Shown here: piece by piece, positions 50,414 to 59,276 of the stretch
How positions within the stretch are numbered: position 1 is the stretch's first letter
How the letters are laid out: each line of letters starts with the position of its first letter
Assembly (NCBI GenBank): GCA_963841965.1
Contig: CAWJES010000004.1
Location: 310,001 to 374,000, forward strand
DNA from: Palsa-459 sp963841965
GTDB taxonomy: Bacteria; Actinomycetota; Acidimicrobiia; Acidimicrobiales; RAAP-2
Direction: 5' to 3'
DNA: 64,000 nucleotides
Position numbers and translations under genes: made by a program
The notes under the pieces: generated by a model
The model's input: the letters and a program-made list of their open reading frames with translations, nothing else
What the model was told of the DNA's origin: nothing
Database searches by the model: none

Positions 50414-50920
50414 TCAGACACCGAGGCGCATGCGCCACTCGGCAGGATCCTGGACGTCCGCAGCCGAGACCTCGAGCGCCTCGACGGGCACCGAGTCGAC
50501 GAGCTCGCGCTGGATCACATAGTCATGACCGATGCCGCTGAAGAGCGCCTTTCGGTGCGCCACGAGATCCTCGGGCGCGTCACCCAGAAAACCGAAGAGG
50601 CCCGCAGCGACCTCGAGGTCGTAGATCGATGGCGCCCTCCCGAAGAGGGCAGCCCGCTTGGACGCGAGGAGGGCGACGCCGAGCTCCGCATCGTGGCGGT
50701 GCTCGCCGTCGACGAGATGGAACCTCGGTGCCATCCGGTGCGCGAGCGTGAGCGCGAAGCCCTGGTCCGGACCGGTCTGTCCGATGGCGTTGCCCTGCGC
50801 GACCGTGGGCGAGCGCAACTCGCCGACCCGTCCGGCGCGCGCCTTCGTCGGGATCGGCGCTGGGATGGAGGGACGGACCTTCTCGGAGTCTGCGATGGGG
50901 ACGAACGAGGGTTGTGCCAC
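50414..50920 (-). CDS. Conserved actinobacterial hypothetical protein
   Basis: A 168-residue soluble protein with FALTLAHRMAPRFHLVDGEHRHDAELGVALLASKRAALFG, YDLEVAAGLFGFLGDAPEDLVAHRKALFSGIGHDYV and EALEVSAADVQDPAEWRMRL, the last resembling a coiled, Trp-containing tail. I do not know the family. Start GTG with TACGAT box 6 bases upstream. It lies 17 bases from the downstream acyl-CoA dehydrogenase gene and is likely in its transcript. Confidence 0.65.
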   Translation of the reverse strand: MAQPSFVPIADSEKVRPSIPAPIPTKARAGRVGELRSPTVAQGNAIGQTGPDQGFALTLAHRMAPRFHLVDGEHRHDAELGVALLASKRAALFGRAPSIYDLEVAAGLFGFLGDAPEDLVAHRKALFSGIGHDYVIQRELVDSVPVEALEVSAADVQDPAEWRMRLGV

Positions 50921-50926
50921 AGGGTC

Positions 50927-50932
50927 ATCGTA
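50927..50932 (-). promoter_or_regulatory. -10 box TACGAT, leaderless start of hypothetical gene
   Basis: Minus-strand TACGAT with 6 bases to the GTG at 50920. Confidence 0.6.
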
Positions 50933-50959
50933 GCCAGCGGAACTGGCGCTCCGAGTTGC

Positions 50960-51886
50960 CTAGGGCCAGTCGAGCCAGTCGTTGTAGCGGGGGATCTCAC
51001 CCCTCACGGCCTGCAGGTAGGTCGACTGGATCTGCTCGGTGACCGGTCCCCTCGTGCCGGTGCCGACCATGCGGTCGTCCACCGACCGAACCGGCGTGAC
51101 CTCCGCGGCGGTGCCGGTGAGGAACATCTCGTCGGCCAGGTAGAGGTCAGAGCGAATGAGCGCCTGGAACCGGACCTCGAGGCCGAGGTCCCGCGCGATC
51201 GCGATGACCGAGTTCTGCGTGATCCCCGGGAGCGCCCCGGACTGCGACGCGGCTGGCGTGACCACCACCCCCTTGTGGACGATGAAGACATTCTCCCCGG
51301 TGCCCTCCGAGACGGTGCCGTCGTGTCCGAGCATGATGGCCTCGTCGTAGCCGCCGTGCACGGCCTCGAGCTTCGCGAGCCCGGAGTTCACATAGCTTCC
51401 AGTGCTCTTGGCGACAGTCGGCACCGAGTTCGGATCGTGGCGCCTCCACGTCGAGATCTTGAGGGACACACCCTTGAGGAGCGCCTCCTCCCCCAGGTAT
51501 GCACCCCACGGCCAGCAGGCGATCGCGACGTTGACGGGCGACGGTGCCGGATTCACGCCCATCTCCCCGTAGCCGAGATACACAAGCGGACGCAGGTAGC
51601 ACCCGTCGGCCGTGTCGTTTGCACGGACGACCTCGCGTGCGGCCTCGACAAGCTCGTCGACGGAGTAGGGCAGCGGGATCTGGAGCACCTTGCAGCTGTC
51701 CGCGAGCCGTTGCATGTGGTCACGGAGCCGGAAGACCGCAGGCCCCTTGGCGGTGGGGTAGGCACGGATGCCCTCGAAGGCGCCGGAGCCGTAGTGGAGG
51801 CTGTGGGTGAGGACGTGTACGGTCGCCTTCTCCCAATCGACGAGTTGACCGTCCATCCAGACCTTCGACGTGGGCTTGATCGGCAT
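50960..51886 (-). CDS. ilvE: Branched-chain amino acid aminotransferase
   Basis: PLP class IV aminotransferase of 308 residues for Leu/Ile/Val. VHVLTHSLHYGSGAFEGIRAY, the PLP lysine in PTVAKSTGSYVNSGLAKLEA, YDEAIMLGHDGTVSEGTGENVFIV and FLTGTAAEVTPVRSVDDR are its motifs. The ATG 51886 has AAGGAGG about 7 bases upstream. It is the single-gene, E. coli-type IlvE. Next gene is greA, divergent. Confidence 0.93.
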   Translation of the reverse strand: MPIKPTSKVWMDGQLVDWEKATVHVLTHSLHYGSGAFEGIRAYPTAKGPAVFRLRDHMQRLADSCKVLQIPLPYSVDELVEAAREVVRANDTADGCYLRPLVYLGYGEMGVNPAPSPVNVAIACWPWGAYLGEEALLKGVSLKISTWRRHDPNSVPTVAKSTGSYVNSGLAKLEAVHGGYDEAIMLGHDGTVSEGTGENVFIVHKGVVVTPAASQSGALPGITQNSVIAIARDLGLEVRFQALIRSDLYLADEMFLTGTAAEVTPVRSVDDRMVGTGTRGPVTEQIQSTYLQAVRGEIPRYNDWLDWP

Positions 51887-52010
51887 GCGGACCCCTCCTT
51901 GGTGTTCGCCGACGCCGACCGTACCGCGTTGGCGCGTCGGCGTCGAAGCCTCAGGCCCCGGCGCCCATCGCGTCCGGGCACGGTAGCCTCGGTCCCCGAC
52001 AGTAGCGACC

Positions 52011-52487
52011 ATGACGAACGACCCCCAGACCCTCACCCAGGAAACCCACGACCGGCTCGTCGCCGAGCTCGACGACCTCACGACGCGAGGCCGGATCGAG
52101 ATCGCCCAGGCGATCGAGCAGGCTCGCGCCCTCGGGGACCTGTCGGAGAACGGCGACTACCACGCCGCGAAGGACGCGCAGGGCAAGATGGAGGCCCGGA
52201 TCCGCCAGCTGCAGGCGCTCCTCAAGACCGCGGTCATCGTGGATTCGCAGGGTTCGGGCGGGACCGTTCGCAACGGGGTCGTTGTCTCGATCCGCTACGA
52301 GGGCGACGACGAGGACGACGTCCAGCGGTACTTCGTTGGCTCGATCGAGGAGCGCGGTGACCTGCCGGTGGCATCCCCGAGCTCGCCGCTCGGCCAGGCG
52401 CTGCTCGGCAAGGGCGCCGGCGACGTCGTGGAGTACGCGGCTCCCGGCGGAACCCTCCGCGTGACGATCGTCGCCGTCGGCGAGTGA
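52011..52487 (+). CDS. greA: Transcription elongation factor GreA
   Basis: Rescues stalled RNA polymerase by stimulating transcript cleavage. The N-terminal coiled coil has the acidic tip region in ARALGDLSENGDYHAAKDAQ, and the C-terminal FKBP-like domain is complete (residues about 85-158, with SSPLGQALLGKGAGDVVEY). 158 residues is the family length. TAGCCT at 51984-51989 may be its -10 box with a leader of about 15 bases. Confidence 0.94.
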   Translation: MTNDPQTLTQETHDRLVAELDDLTTRGRIEIAQAIEQARALGDLSENGDYHAAKDAQGKMEARIRQLQALLKTAVIVDSQGSGGTVRNGVVVSIRYEGDDEDDVQRYFVGSIEERGDLPVASPSSPLGQALLGKGAGDVVEYAAPGGTLRVTIVAVGE

Positions 52488-52491
52488 CTGC

Positions 52492-53118
52492 CTAGGCCGG
52501 AGAGACCAGCTGGGCCACGGGATCGACCTGGCCACGAGGCACGACCTCCCCTCGGTGCCGAGCGACCGCCATCGCGACGATCGCGAGGTTCATCCCCAGC
52601 GCGAACGCCATCGAGATGGCGGCAGCCGACATGTTCGAGATCGCGTAGTAGCAGAGCCACATCGTGACGCTCACCGATCCCATGACCCACGACCCGGTCG
52701 ACACGCCTCGTGCGTGATCGGCGCGAACGAGCTCGAGGAGCTGGGGAAAGCGGGTCGCCACCATGAGCACGCCGATGCCGAGCAGCCCGGCGTCCCAGCC
52801 GAAGAGGAGCGCTGGGATCCAGGTCGTCGCGACGATCGCGGCGGTGCCACGGGCGAGTCCACGTCTGAGGTCCGTCGGTTCCACCATGGCGAGGAGCCAG
52901 ACCATCAGCGGGACGCCCGCCGCAGTGCCGACGATCACCTGCGCTGAATGGGCCGCGAGTCCGTAGCTGAGCCAGTACATGGCCATCAGGGTGAACAGCG
53001 ACCAGGTCGTTGCCGAGACGCCGTCCGGACCCAGGCGATGGACCCGGATGGCCTGCAGGAAGGTCATCACGAGGCCGAGCAGGCCGCCGCCCCACCCGAT
53101 GAGGCTCGCAAACGGCAT
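52492..53118 (-). CDS. PQ-loop / SWEET-like membrane transporter
   Basis: A 208-residue polytopic protein with two PQ-loop type repeats: GGLLGLVMTFLQAIRVHRLG...GVSATTW and LMVATRFPQLLELVRADHARGVSTGSW, separated by two further helices. PQ-loop proteins move sugars or amino acids; no substrate can be assigned. The ATG at 53118 has a perfect TAGAAT box 6 bases upstream. Its stop lies four bases from the greA stop. Confidence 0.78.
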   Translation of the reverse strand: MPFASLIGWGGGLLGLVMTFLQAIRVHRLGPDGVSATTWSLFTLMAMYWLSYGLAAHSAQVIVGTAAGVPLMVWLLAMVEPTDLRRGLARGTAAIVATTWIPALLFGWDAGLLGIGVLMVATRFPQLLELVRADHARGVSTGSWVMGSVSVTMWLCYYAISNMSAAAISMAFALGMNLAIVAMAVARHRGEVVPRGQVDPVAQLVSPA

Positions 53119-53124
53119 CCTGCA

Positions 53125-53130
53125 ATTCTA
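53125..53130 (-). promoter_or_regulatory. -10 box TAGAAT, leaderless start of PQ-loop gene
   Basis: Minus-strand TAGAAT, one base off TATAAT, with 6 bases to the ATG at 53118. Confidence 0.65.
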
Positions 53131-53235
53131 CGAATGGAGTGCATGAAAATAGGGTCAGGACCGTGTCGGGAGCATGAACCCTTTGCGCCGGCGCCGCGCG
53201 GCGCGTCGGACGCGACGTCGACCGCAGCGGCACCG

Positions 53236-53241
53236 TAGGCT
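53236..53241 (+). promoter_or_regulatory. -10 box TAGGCT, leaderless start of small membrane ORF
   Basis: TAGGCT is followed by 6 bases and the ATG at 53248; the same hexamer serves sufC and the DUF6941-like gene. Confidence 0.55.
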
Positions 53242-53247
53242 CACGTC

Positions 53248-53421
53248 ATGCGCGGCATCGGGATCATCTGGCGGCTTGCCATCGTCGCTGCGCTCGTCGC
53301 AGCGGTCTCGGTCGGGATCCGCGTGGCGCTGCGCGGCGCCGCCGACCACGGCGCCGATGACCCGCACGCCCCGGGCAGTGTTGACCAGTGGCCGCCGGTT
53401 CCCCGGCGCCCGGAGGACTAG
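53248..53421 (+). CDS. Small predicted membrane protein (57 residues)
   Basis: A short frame beginning MRGIGIIWRLAIVAALVAAVSV, a single membrane helix after a short basic start, then a polar Pro/Arg/Asp-rich tail ending in PVPRRPED. It has a leaderless-type -10 box 6 bases upstream, and its stop overlaps that of serA within CTAG. No homologue known to me. The good helix, promoter and start make it more than a chance frame. Confidence 0.5.
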   Translation: MRGIGIIWRLAIVAALVAAVSVGIRVALRGAADHGADDPHAPGSVDQWPPVPRRPED

Positions 53422-54990
53422 AGCTCGACGCGGTGCAGGTCGAGGATCCCCTCGCCTGCGCGAAGCCGCTCCACCACGTCATCGCTCGGGCGCGTCGCCG
53501 TTGAGAGCACCATGAGTGCAGTCCCGGTCGAGGGGCTTGGCCCGACCGCCATCGAGGAGATCGAGACGCCGTCGCGGCCGAGTTCGGTGCCGACGATGCC
53601 GATCATCCCGGGGCGGTCGTCGTTGCGGACGACGAGCATGTTTGCCGCCGGGGGGATCTCCACCGTGTGGCCGTCGACGGTGACGATCCTCGGTTCGATC
53701 CGTGTGCCGATCGTCGCAAGGGTTCCCGAGACCGAGTGATCCCCGCCGCGCACCGTGATAAGGCTCACGAACTCGGGACTCTGGATCGATGATGACTCCG
53801 AGAACGACACGCCGTGCTCCTCTGCGAGCTGCGGGGCGTTGACGAAGGTGACTGGCTGCTGCGAGAACGTCGAGAAGGTCCCCTTCATGGCGCAGAGGGT
53901 CAGGATCGACGTCCCGGTGCCGGCGAGCTCGCCCTGGTAATGGACCTCGATCTCCGAGGGAATGCTCTCGAAGAGGCAGCTGAAGAACCGCCCCAGCTGC
54001 TCGGCCAGGCCCATGAACGGCCGGACAACGTCGGAGACCTCACCTGCCGAGACGTTGACGGCGAACGGCACGAAGTCCCCGGCGAGGGCGAGGAGCACCT
54101 GCTCGGCGATGGTCACGCCGGCCTTGTCCTGGGCCTCCGTCGTGCTGGCGCCGAGGTGCGGCGCGACGACGACCGACGGGGAGCTCGAAGAGGGGCGAAT
54201 CGGTGCACGGCTCCTTGGCGAACACGTCGAGACCGGCGCCTTGGATCCGTCCGGACTTGATCGCCTCGTAGAGGTCCTCCTCGACCACGATGCCACCGCG
54301 CGCCGTGTTGATGATCCGCTGGCCGGGCTTCGAGAGCCCGAGCATCTTCGCGTCGATGAGGCCCAGCGTCTCCTTGTTCTTCGGGAGGTGGATCGTCACG
54401 AAGTCGCTCACCGCCATGAGCTCCTCGAGGTCCAGGAGCTCGACACCCATGTGCCGGGCACGCTCCGTGGAGACGAACGGGTCGTAGGCCACGAGCCGCA
54501 TGCCGAACGCGAGGGCGCGCTGGGCGACGAGCGCACCGACGCGCCCGAGCCCGACGACGCCGAGGGTCTTCGCGTAGAGCTCGACGCCTTCGAGCTTCGA
54601 GCGCTCCCACTTGCCGGCCTTGAGCGATTCATTGGCCTGCGGCAGGTTGCGAGCCTGGGCGAGCAGGAGCGCCATGGCCTGCTCGGCTGCAGACAGGATG
54701 TTCGACTGCGGCGCATTGACGACCATGACCCCGCGCTCGGTGGCGCCTGCCACATCCACGTTGTCGAGGCCGATCCCGGCGCGGCCGACCACCACCAGGT
54801 CGTCACCGGCCTCGAGGACATCGGCGGTGACCTGCGTGGCGGACCGGATGATCAGGGCTGCCGCGCCGCGCACCGCCTCGACCAGTTCGTCGGGGGTCAG
54901 CCCGGTGCGCACATCGACGTCATGTCCAGCTGCGCGCAGCTCGCTCAGGCCGGACTCGGCGATCTGCTCGGTCACGAGAACTCTTGCCAC
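53418..54990 (-). pseudogene. serA: D-3-phosphoglycerate dehydrogenase, broken by a 1-base insertion
   Basis: Oxidises 3-phosphoglycerate in the first step of serine synthesis. The first part (GTG at 54990 with GAGAGGAG upstream) holds the substrate and NAD domains: GVVGLGRVG, NTARGGIVVEEDLYEAI and GLDVFAKEP. At 54178-54181 a run of four G (plus strand) should be three: the restored frame reads FELPSVVVAPHLGASTTEAQDKAG with the catalytic His region and then the intervening domain and C-terminal ACT domain (NMLVVRNDDRPGMIGIVGTEL). Restored length would be about 523 residues, the actinobacterial size. I infer a sequence error. aspC-like and serC lie upstream. Confidence 0.88.
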
Positions 54991-55043
54991 GGTGCTCCTC
55001 TCGGCGGGGACCACAAGGCTAGGGCGTGCGCCGGTGCCCTCGA

Positions 55044-56270
55044 TCAGGCGGTCGCGGCGAACTGCTGGAACCTGGTCAGACCCTCTTCCAGGTCCGCGTC
55101 GGACAGGGCGCATGAGAGCCGGAAGCTGCCCGGTGCTCCGAAGGCCTCTCCCGGGACGACGGCGATCTTGGCGACATCGAGCAGCGCCTCGGCGAGTTCA
55201 GACGACGTGGCCGATGTCGAGCCCGAGCAGGACCGGCCGAACAGGCCCGAGACATCCGGGAAGCAGTAGAACGCCCCGTCCGGCAGCCGGCAATCGACGC
55301 CGTCGATGGCATTGAGCATCTCGACCATCGTCGTGCGGCGCCTGTCGAAGGCGTCCCGCATCACCCCCACCGCCGAGAGGTCGCCCTGGACCGCCGCGAG
55401 CGCCGCACGCTGCGAGATGTTGGAGATGTTGGAGGTCACCTGGGACTGGAAGTTGATCGCAGCATCGATGACGTCGTGCGGGCCGAGCAGCCACCCGACC
55501 CGCCACCCGGTCATGGCGTAGGTCTTGGCGACGCCGTTCACGATCAGCGTCCGGTCGGCGATCTCCGGTGCGACGACCGGCATCGAGACGTGCTTCGCAT
55601 CCCCGTAGACCAGATGCTCGTAGATCTCGTCGGCAAGCACCCACACGTCGTTGGCGGCGGCCCATCTCCCGATCTCCGCGACGAGGGCCGGCGGGTACAC
55701 GGCGCCGGTGGGGTTGTTGGGCGAGTTGAAGATAAGCAACTTCGTGCGCGCGGTGCGCGCTGCTTCGAGGCGATCGACCGTGGCGCAGAAGCCGTCCTGC
55801 GGCGTCGTGGGGACGGTCACGGGCACGCCGCCAGCAAGGCGGACCGCCTCCGGGTACGTCGTCCAGAAGGGTGCCGGCACGAGCACCTCGTCTCCGGGGT
55901 CCAGCAGCGCGACGAGCGCCGTGAACACCGCGTGCTTCCCGCCGTTCGTGACCAGCACCTGATCGTGATCGACCACGAATCCGCTGTCGCGCTCGGTCTT
56001 CGCCGCGATGGCCTGACGAAGCGCCGGCAGCCCGGCCGTCGGCGTGTACTTGTGCATCGCTGGATCGAGGCAGGCGGCCGCCGCCGCCTCCACGATCGCC
56101 GGAGGTGTTGGGAAATCCGGCTCGCCGGCTCCGAAGCCGATGACCGGCTGGCCCGCAGCCTTCAGCGCCTTCGCCCGTGCATCGACCGCGAGCGTCGCCG
56201 ACGGCGCGAGGCCCGCCAGCAGCGCCGAGACCCTGCGGTTCGTGATCGAGGGCTCCGTCATGGCTGGCAT
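55044..56270 (-). CDS. Pyridoxal-phosphate aminotransferase, class I (aspartate aminotransferase-like)
   Basis: A 408-residue class I aminotransferase. GAGEPDFPTPPAIVEAAA, YTPTAGLPALRQAIA, NSPNNPTG, ADEIYEHLVYG, the PLP lysine in VNGVAKTYAMTGWRVGW and RLSCALSDADL are its motifs, most like bacterial AspC type Ib. The start is likely ATG 56270 (or 56261), since TATAT lies about 6 bases upstream in a region shared with the divergent serC promoter. It may supply glutamate/aspartate amino groups to the serine pathway beside it. Confidence 0.9.
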   Translation of the reverse strand: MPAMTEPSITNRRVSALLAGLAPSATLAVDARAKALKAAGQPVIGFGAGEPDFPTPPAIVEAAAAACLDPAMHKYTPTAGLPALRQAIAAKTERDSGFVVDHDQVLVTNGGKHAVFTALVALLDPGDEVLVPAPFWTTYPEAVRLAGGVPVTVPTTPQDGFCATVDRLEAARTARTKLLIFNSPNNPTGAVYPPALVAEIGRWAAANDVWVLADEIYEHLVYGDAKHVSMPVVAPEIADRTLIVNGVAKTYAMTGWRVGWLLGPHDVIDAAINFQSQVTSNISNISQRAALAAVQGDLSAVGVMRDAFDRRRTTMVEMLNAIDGVDCRLPDGAFYCFPDVSGLFGRSCSGSTSATSSELAEALLDVAKIAVVPGEAFGAPGSFRLSCALSDADLEEGLTRFQQFAATA

Positions 56271-56283
56271 GATGCCATATATG
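56266..56283. promoter_or_regulatory. Overlapping divergent starts of aspC-like and serC with near-palindrome
   Basis: Only 10 bases separate the start codons of the two divergent genes, so their 5' ends overlap. The centre, TGGCATGATGCCA (56266-56278), is palindromic apart from its middle base and adjoins TATAT. Both genes would have leaderless transcripts. It could also bind a regulator of serine genes. Confidence 0.45.
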
Positions 56284-57408
56284 ACCAGCACACCAGAGCA
56301 CAGCATCCCAAGTGCGATCCTCCCGAAGGATGGCCGGTTCGGCTGCGGCCCCTCCAAGATCCGCGCGTCCCAGATCGAAGAGCTCTCCCGTGACGCGGCG
56401 ACGTTCCTCGGCACGAGCCATCGGCAGGCACCCGTGAAGAACGTCGTCGGAGAGGTGCGGGACGGCCTCGACGCCCTCTTCGGGCTCCCGGACGGCTATG
56501 AGGTCCTGCTCGGCAACGGGGGCACGACCGCGTTCTGGGACGCCGCGACGTTCGGGCTCATCACCGATCGCAGCGAGCACCTCAGCTTCGGGGAGTTCTC
56601 GTCGAAGTTCGCCGCGGCCGCCAAGGCGGCCCCGCACATTGGGGATCCGCTCGTGATCACCTCGGACCCCGGTGCCCACCCCGAGGCCGTCGTCGACCCG
56701 TCCGTCGACGTCTACGCACTCACGCACAACGAGACGTCGACCGGGGTCATGCTCCCCATCGCGCGACCGGACCACGATGGCGCGCTCGTCCTCGTCGACG
56801 CGACCAGTGCCGCAGGAGGGCTCCCGGTCGATGCTCGAGCGTTCGACTGCTACTACTTCGCGCCGCAGAAGTCGTTCGCGAGCGACGGCGGCCTCTGGCT
56901 CGCCCTGTGCTCGCCCGCCGCCGTCGAGAGGATCGAGTCGATCTCGGCGTCGGGGCGCTGGACGCCGGCGTTCCTCGACCTGAAGGTCGCTCTGGACAAC
57001 TCCCGGTTGAACCAGACCTACAACACGCCTGCCCTTGCGACCCTCCACCTGCTGCGCAGCCAGGTCCGCTGGATGAACGAGAACGGCGGCCTTTCCTTCT
57101 CGACCGGGAGGTCGGCACGGTCCGCAGAGACCCTCTACGGGTGGGCTGAGGCAAGCCCGTACGCGCAGCCGTTCGTCGCAAGCCCCCCCATGCGGAGCCA
57201 CGTCGTCGGCACGATCGACTTCGACGACGCGATCGATGCGCTGGCCGTGGCGAAGGTCCTGCGAGCCAACGGGATCGTCGACACCGAGCCCTACCGCAAG
57301 CTCGGGCGGAACCAGCTGCGCATCGCGATGTTCCCCGCGATCGATCCCGAGGATGTCGAGGCACTGTGCGCGTGCATCGACTGGGTCGTCGAGGCGCTGC
57401 AGTCGTAG
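56281..57408 (+). CDS. serC: Phosphoserine aminotransferase (actinobacterial type)
   Basis: PLP aminotransferase making phosphoserine, 375 residues. PKDGRFGCGPSKIR, FLGTSHRQAPVKNVVGEVRDG, YEVLLGNGGTTAFWDAATFG, HNETSTGV, APQKSFASDGGLWLAL with the PLP lysine, and IVDTEPYRKLGRNQLRIAMFP are nearly the same as mycobacterial SerC. Divergent from the aspC-like gene; serA is also close, together forming a serine-biosynthesis region. Confidence 0.95.
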   Translation: MTSTPEHSIPSAILPKDGRFGCGPSKIRASQIEELSRDAATFLGTSHRQAPVKNVVGEVRDGLDALFGLPDGYEVLLGNGGTTAFWDAATFGLITDRSEHLSFGEFSSKFAAAAKAAPHIGDPLVITSDPGAHPEAVVDPSVDVYALTHNETSTGVMLPIARPDHDGALVLVDATSAAGGLPVDARAFDCYYFAPQKSFASDGGLWLALCSPAAVERIESISASGRWTPAFLDLKVALDNSRLNQTYNTPALATLHLLRSQVRWMNENGGLSFSTGRSARSAETLYGWAEASPYAQPFVASPPMRSHVVGTIDFDDAIDALAVAKVLRANGIVDTEPYRKLGRNQLRIAMFPAIDPEDVEALCACIDWVVEALQS

Positions 57409-57548
57409 CCGCACCGACGCCGTGTCAGCCCTCCGGCGTCTGCGTAGGGGCGGTGGAGCGGGCCGGGGGGGGCTGGTCGCGCAATCAGTGCCTTGGCGCG
57501 CGATGCGTGGAAGAATGCCCGCGTCCCGACTGAAGCAAGGGCGGCTCC

Positions 57549-58201
57549 ATGGTCCTCGACCTCATGCTCATCGCGATCGTCATTGCGCTCGAGCCCATCC
57601 CGCTGACCGCCTTCATCCTCGTCCTCGCGTCGAAGCGCGGCGTCCTCAAGGGTGCGGCGTTCCTCTTCGGGTGGCTGTTGTCGCTCGCGGCGGTCATCGC
57701 CCTCACGGTCCTCGTGACTGGCAACAACCCACCGAAGCCGAGCACTGCGCCTTCTGTCGCCGCGATCGTCGTGAAGCTCGTCATCGGTGTCGCGCTTGTG
57801 GCCATCGGCCTTCGGCAGCGCGCTCGGATGGGCAGGCCGAAGAAGCCCAAGAAGCCTCCAAGTGGCAGCAGGGAATCGACAACATGTCGCTGTGGTTTGC
57901 CGTGGCTCTCGGCCCGCTGACCCAGCCGTGGGGTCTGGTCGGCGCGGGCGTGGCCACCATCGTCGCTGCCAAGCTCTCGTCCTGGGAGAGCTACGTGGCA
58001 CTCTTCGCGTTCTGCGTGCTGTCGACCTCCACCTACCTCGCGATGGAGATCTACGCCACGCTTCGGCCCGACAACACCCAGGCATTCCTGACGAGGACGC
58101 GCGTCTGGATCGAGACGCACACGGACGTGGTCATCGTCTTCCTGTCGCTCGGTCTCGGATTCTGGCTGGTCGGCAAGAGCATCTACCTGCTCGTCTCCTG
58201 A
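57549..58201 (+). pseudogene. Sap/GAP-type membrane protein, broken by a 1-base deletion
   Basis: The first half codes for three membrane helices (LMLIAIVIALEPIPLTAFILVLAS, GAAFLFGWLLSLAAVIALTVLV, APSVAAIVVKLVIGVALVAIG) and a basic loop (RPKKPKKPP). At about 57857 the frame shifts by one missing base; restored, it reads KWQQGIDNMSLWFAVALGPLTQPWGLVGAG with two or three more helices, stopping at 58201. The fold resembles the sulfolipid-1-addressing/GAP transporter family (LysE-like) of actinobacteria. I infer a sequence error. Function unknown. Confidence 0.72.
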
Positions 58202-58216
58202 CGGCGGGCACCTCGG

Positions 58217-59170
58217 TCAGGCAGGAGCCGCATCCGTGCGGTGACCCGCGACGAGCTTCGCGCTCATCTTGATCGCCTTGACCGAGCTCGTGGCACCGAC
58301 CTGGAGGGTCAGCCCGAGGGTGAGCAGCACCACGCCGGGGATGAACAGGACGTGCGATCCGAGCATCAGGATCCCGAGCCGCCCGATCGCGTACGGCGGG
58401 AAGCACACGACCGCGCCGATGGCCCCGCCCACGGCGCTGGCCTTCAGCTTGTCGGAGCTCGAGTAGCTGGTCTTCATCCCGATGAGCCGTGCGGGCAGCG
58501 AGACGTAGGCGACCATCATGACGCCGATGACGATGCTCATCGAGACCGCGAACCACGTCTGGCCCCACCGTGACACATAGAGGGCCGCGTACGCGAGTGC
58601 GATGCCGACGACGGTGCCAGCCCCGAGCACGACCTGCGCATGGCTCCATGCCTGCGCGAACGCCGGACGGATCTGCGGCTTGCCGGGCCGGGCGATGGCG
58701 AATGCGAACACGGCGTTGAGGAAGGAGCTCGCAGCGGTGAGGACGACGACGCCCGCCATGGCGGCGACCAGCGCCCACCCGTGCAGCGGGTGGAAGGACT
58801 TGCCGTGGAACACGTGGATCTTGAGGTCCATCATCGCGATCCAGATCCACATGGCCGGCAGAACCTGCACGAGCATGAGCCGCCAGTTCGTGAAGAGGAG
58901 TCGCAGCCCCTCGAACAGCATCATGAACGCCCCGACCACCATCCCGAGCGGTGCGAGCCACCGGCGGCGCCCGCTGAGCGTCACCACGGCGGACTCGACC
59001 ATCGAGTCGTCCCCGTCGCGGATCGCCTGCACGAGTCCGCCGATGGCGTTGATGAGCGTCGCCATGCGCCTTCGCTCGCGCGCCGGCGCGCCCGGCTCGC
59101 CCGGCGGGGAGCTCTCAGGATCGAGGTGCGTCTTGTCGTCCCCGAGGGTCACGCGGTCATCCCATCGCAT
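58217..59170 (-). CDS. Polytopic membrane protein, unknown function
   Basis: A 317-residue protein with a charged N-terminal tail (MRWDDRVTLGDDKTHLDPESSPPGEPG) and about six membrane segments, including WLAPLGMVVGAFMMLFEGLRLLF, LMLVQVLPAMWIWIAMM, WALVAAMAGVVVLTAASSFL and VLFIPGVVLLTLGLTLQVG. It resembles a general membrane protein seen in actinobacteria but I cannot name a family. Upstream frame bases are excluded since they do not look like protein. It converges with the Sap/GAP-like gene with 15 bases between. Confidence 0.6.
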   Translation of the reverse strand: MRWDDRVTLGDDKTHLDPESSPPGEPGAPARERRRMATLINAIGGLVQAIRDGDDSMVESAVVTLSGRRRWLAPLGMVVGAFMMLFEGLRLLFTNWRLMLVQVLPAMWIWIAMMDLKIHVFHGKSFHPLHGWALVAAMAGVVVLTAASSFLNAVFAFAIARPGKPQIRPAFAQAWSHAQVVLGAGTVVGIALAYAALYVSRWGQTWFAVSMSIVIGVMMVAYVSLPARLIGMKTSYSSSDKLKASAVGGAIGAVVCFPPYAIGRLGILMLGSHVLFIPGVVLLTLGLTLQVGATSSVKAIKMSAKLVAGHRTDAAPA

Positions 59171-59276
59171 GTGTCGGCAGGCTCCGTCCGCGGGCGCTCT
59201 CCCCTTCGCCCGCTGCCCGCCAGCGTAGGCCCGCGCGGACCCGAGTTCGGTTCCCGCCGCCCCGCTCGGCCGGTCC

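Noticed and set aside
50525..52360. A 611-residue plus-strand open frame.
   Set aside because: It overlaps ilvE and greA in other frames and has the same low-information Arg/Gly/Asp composition; no domain.
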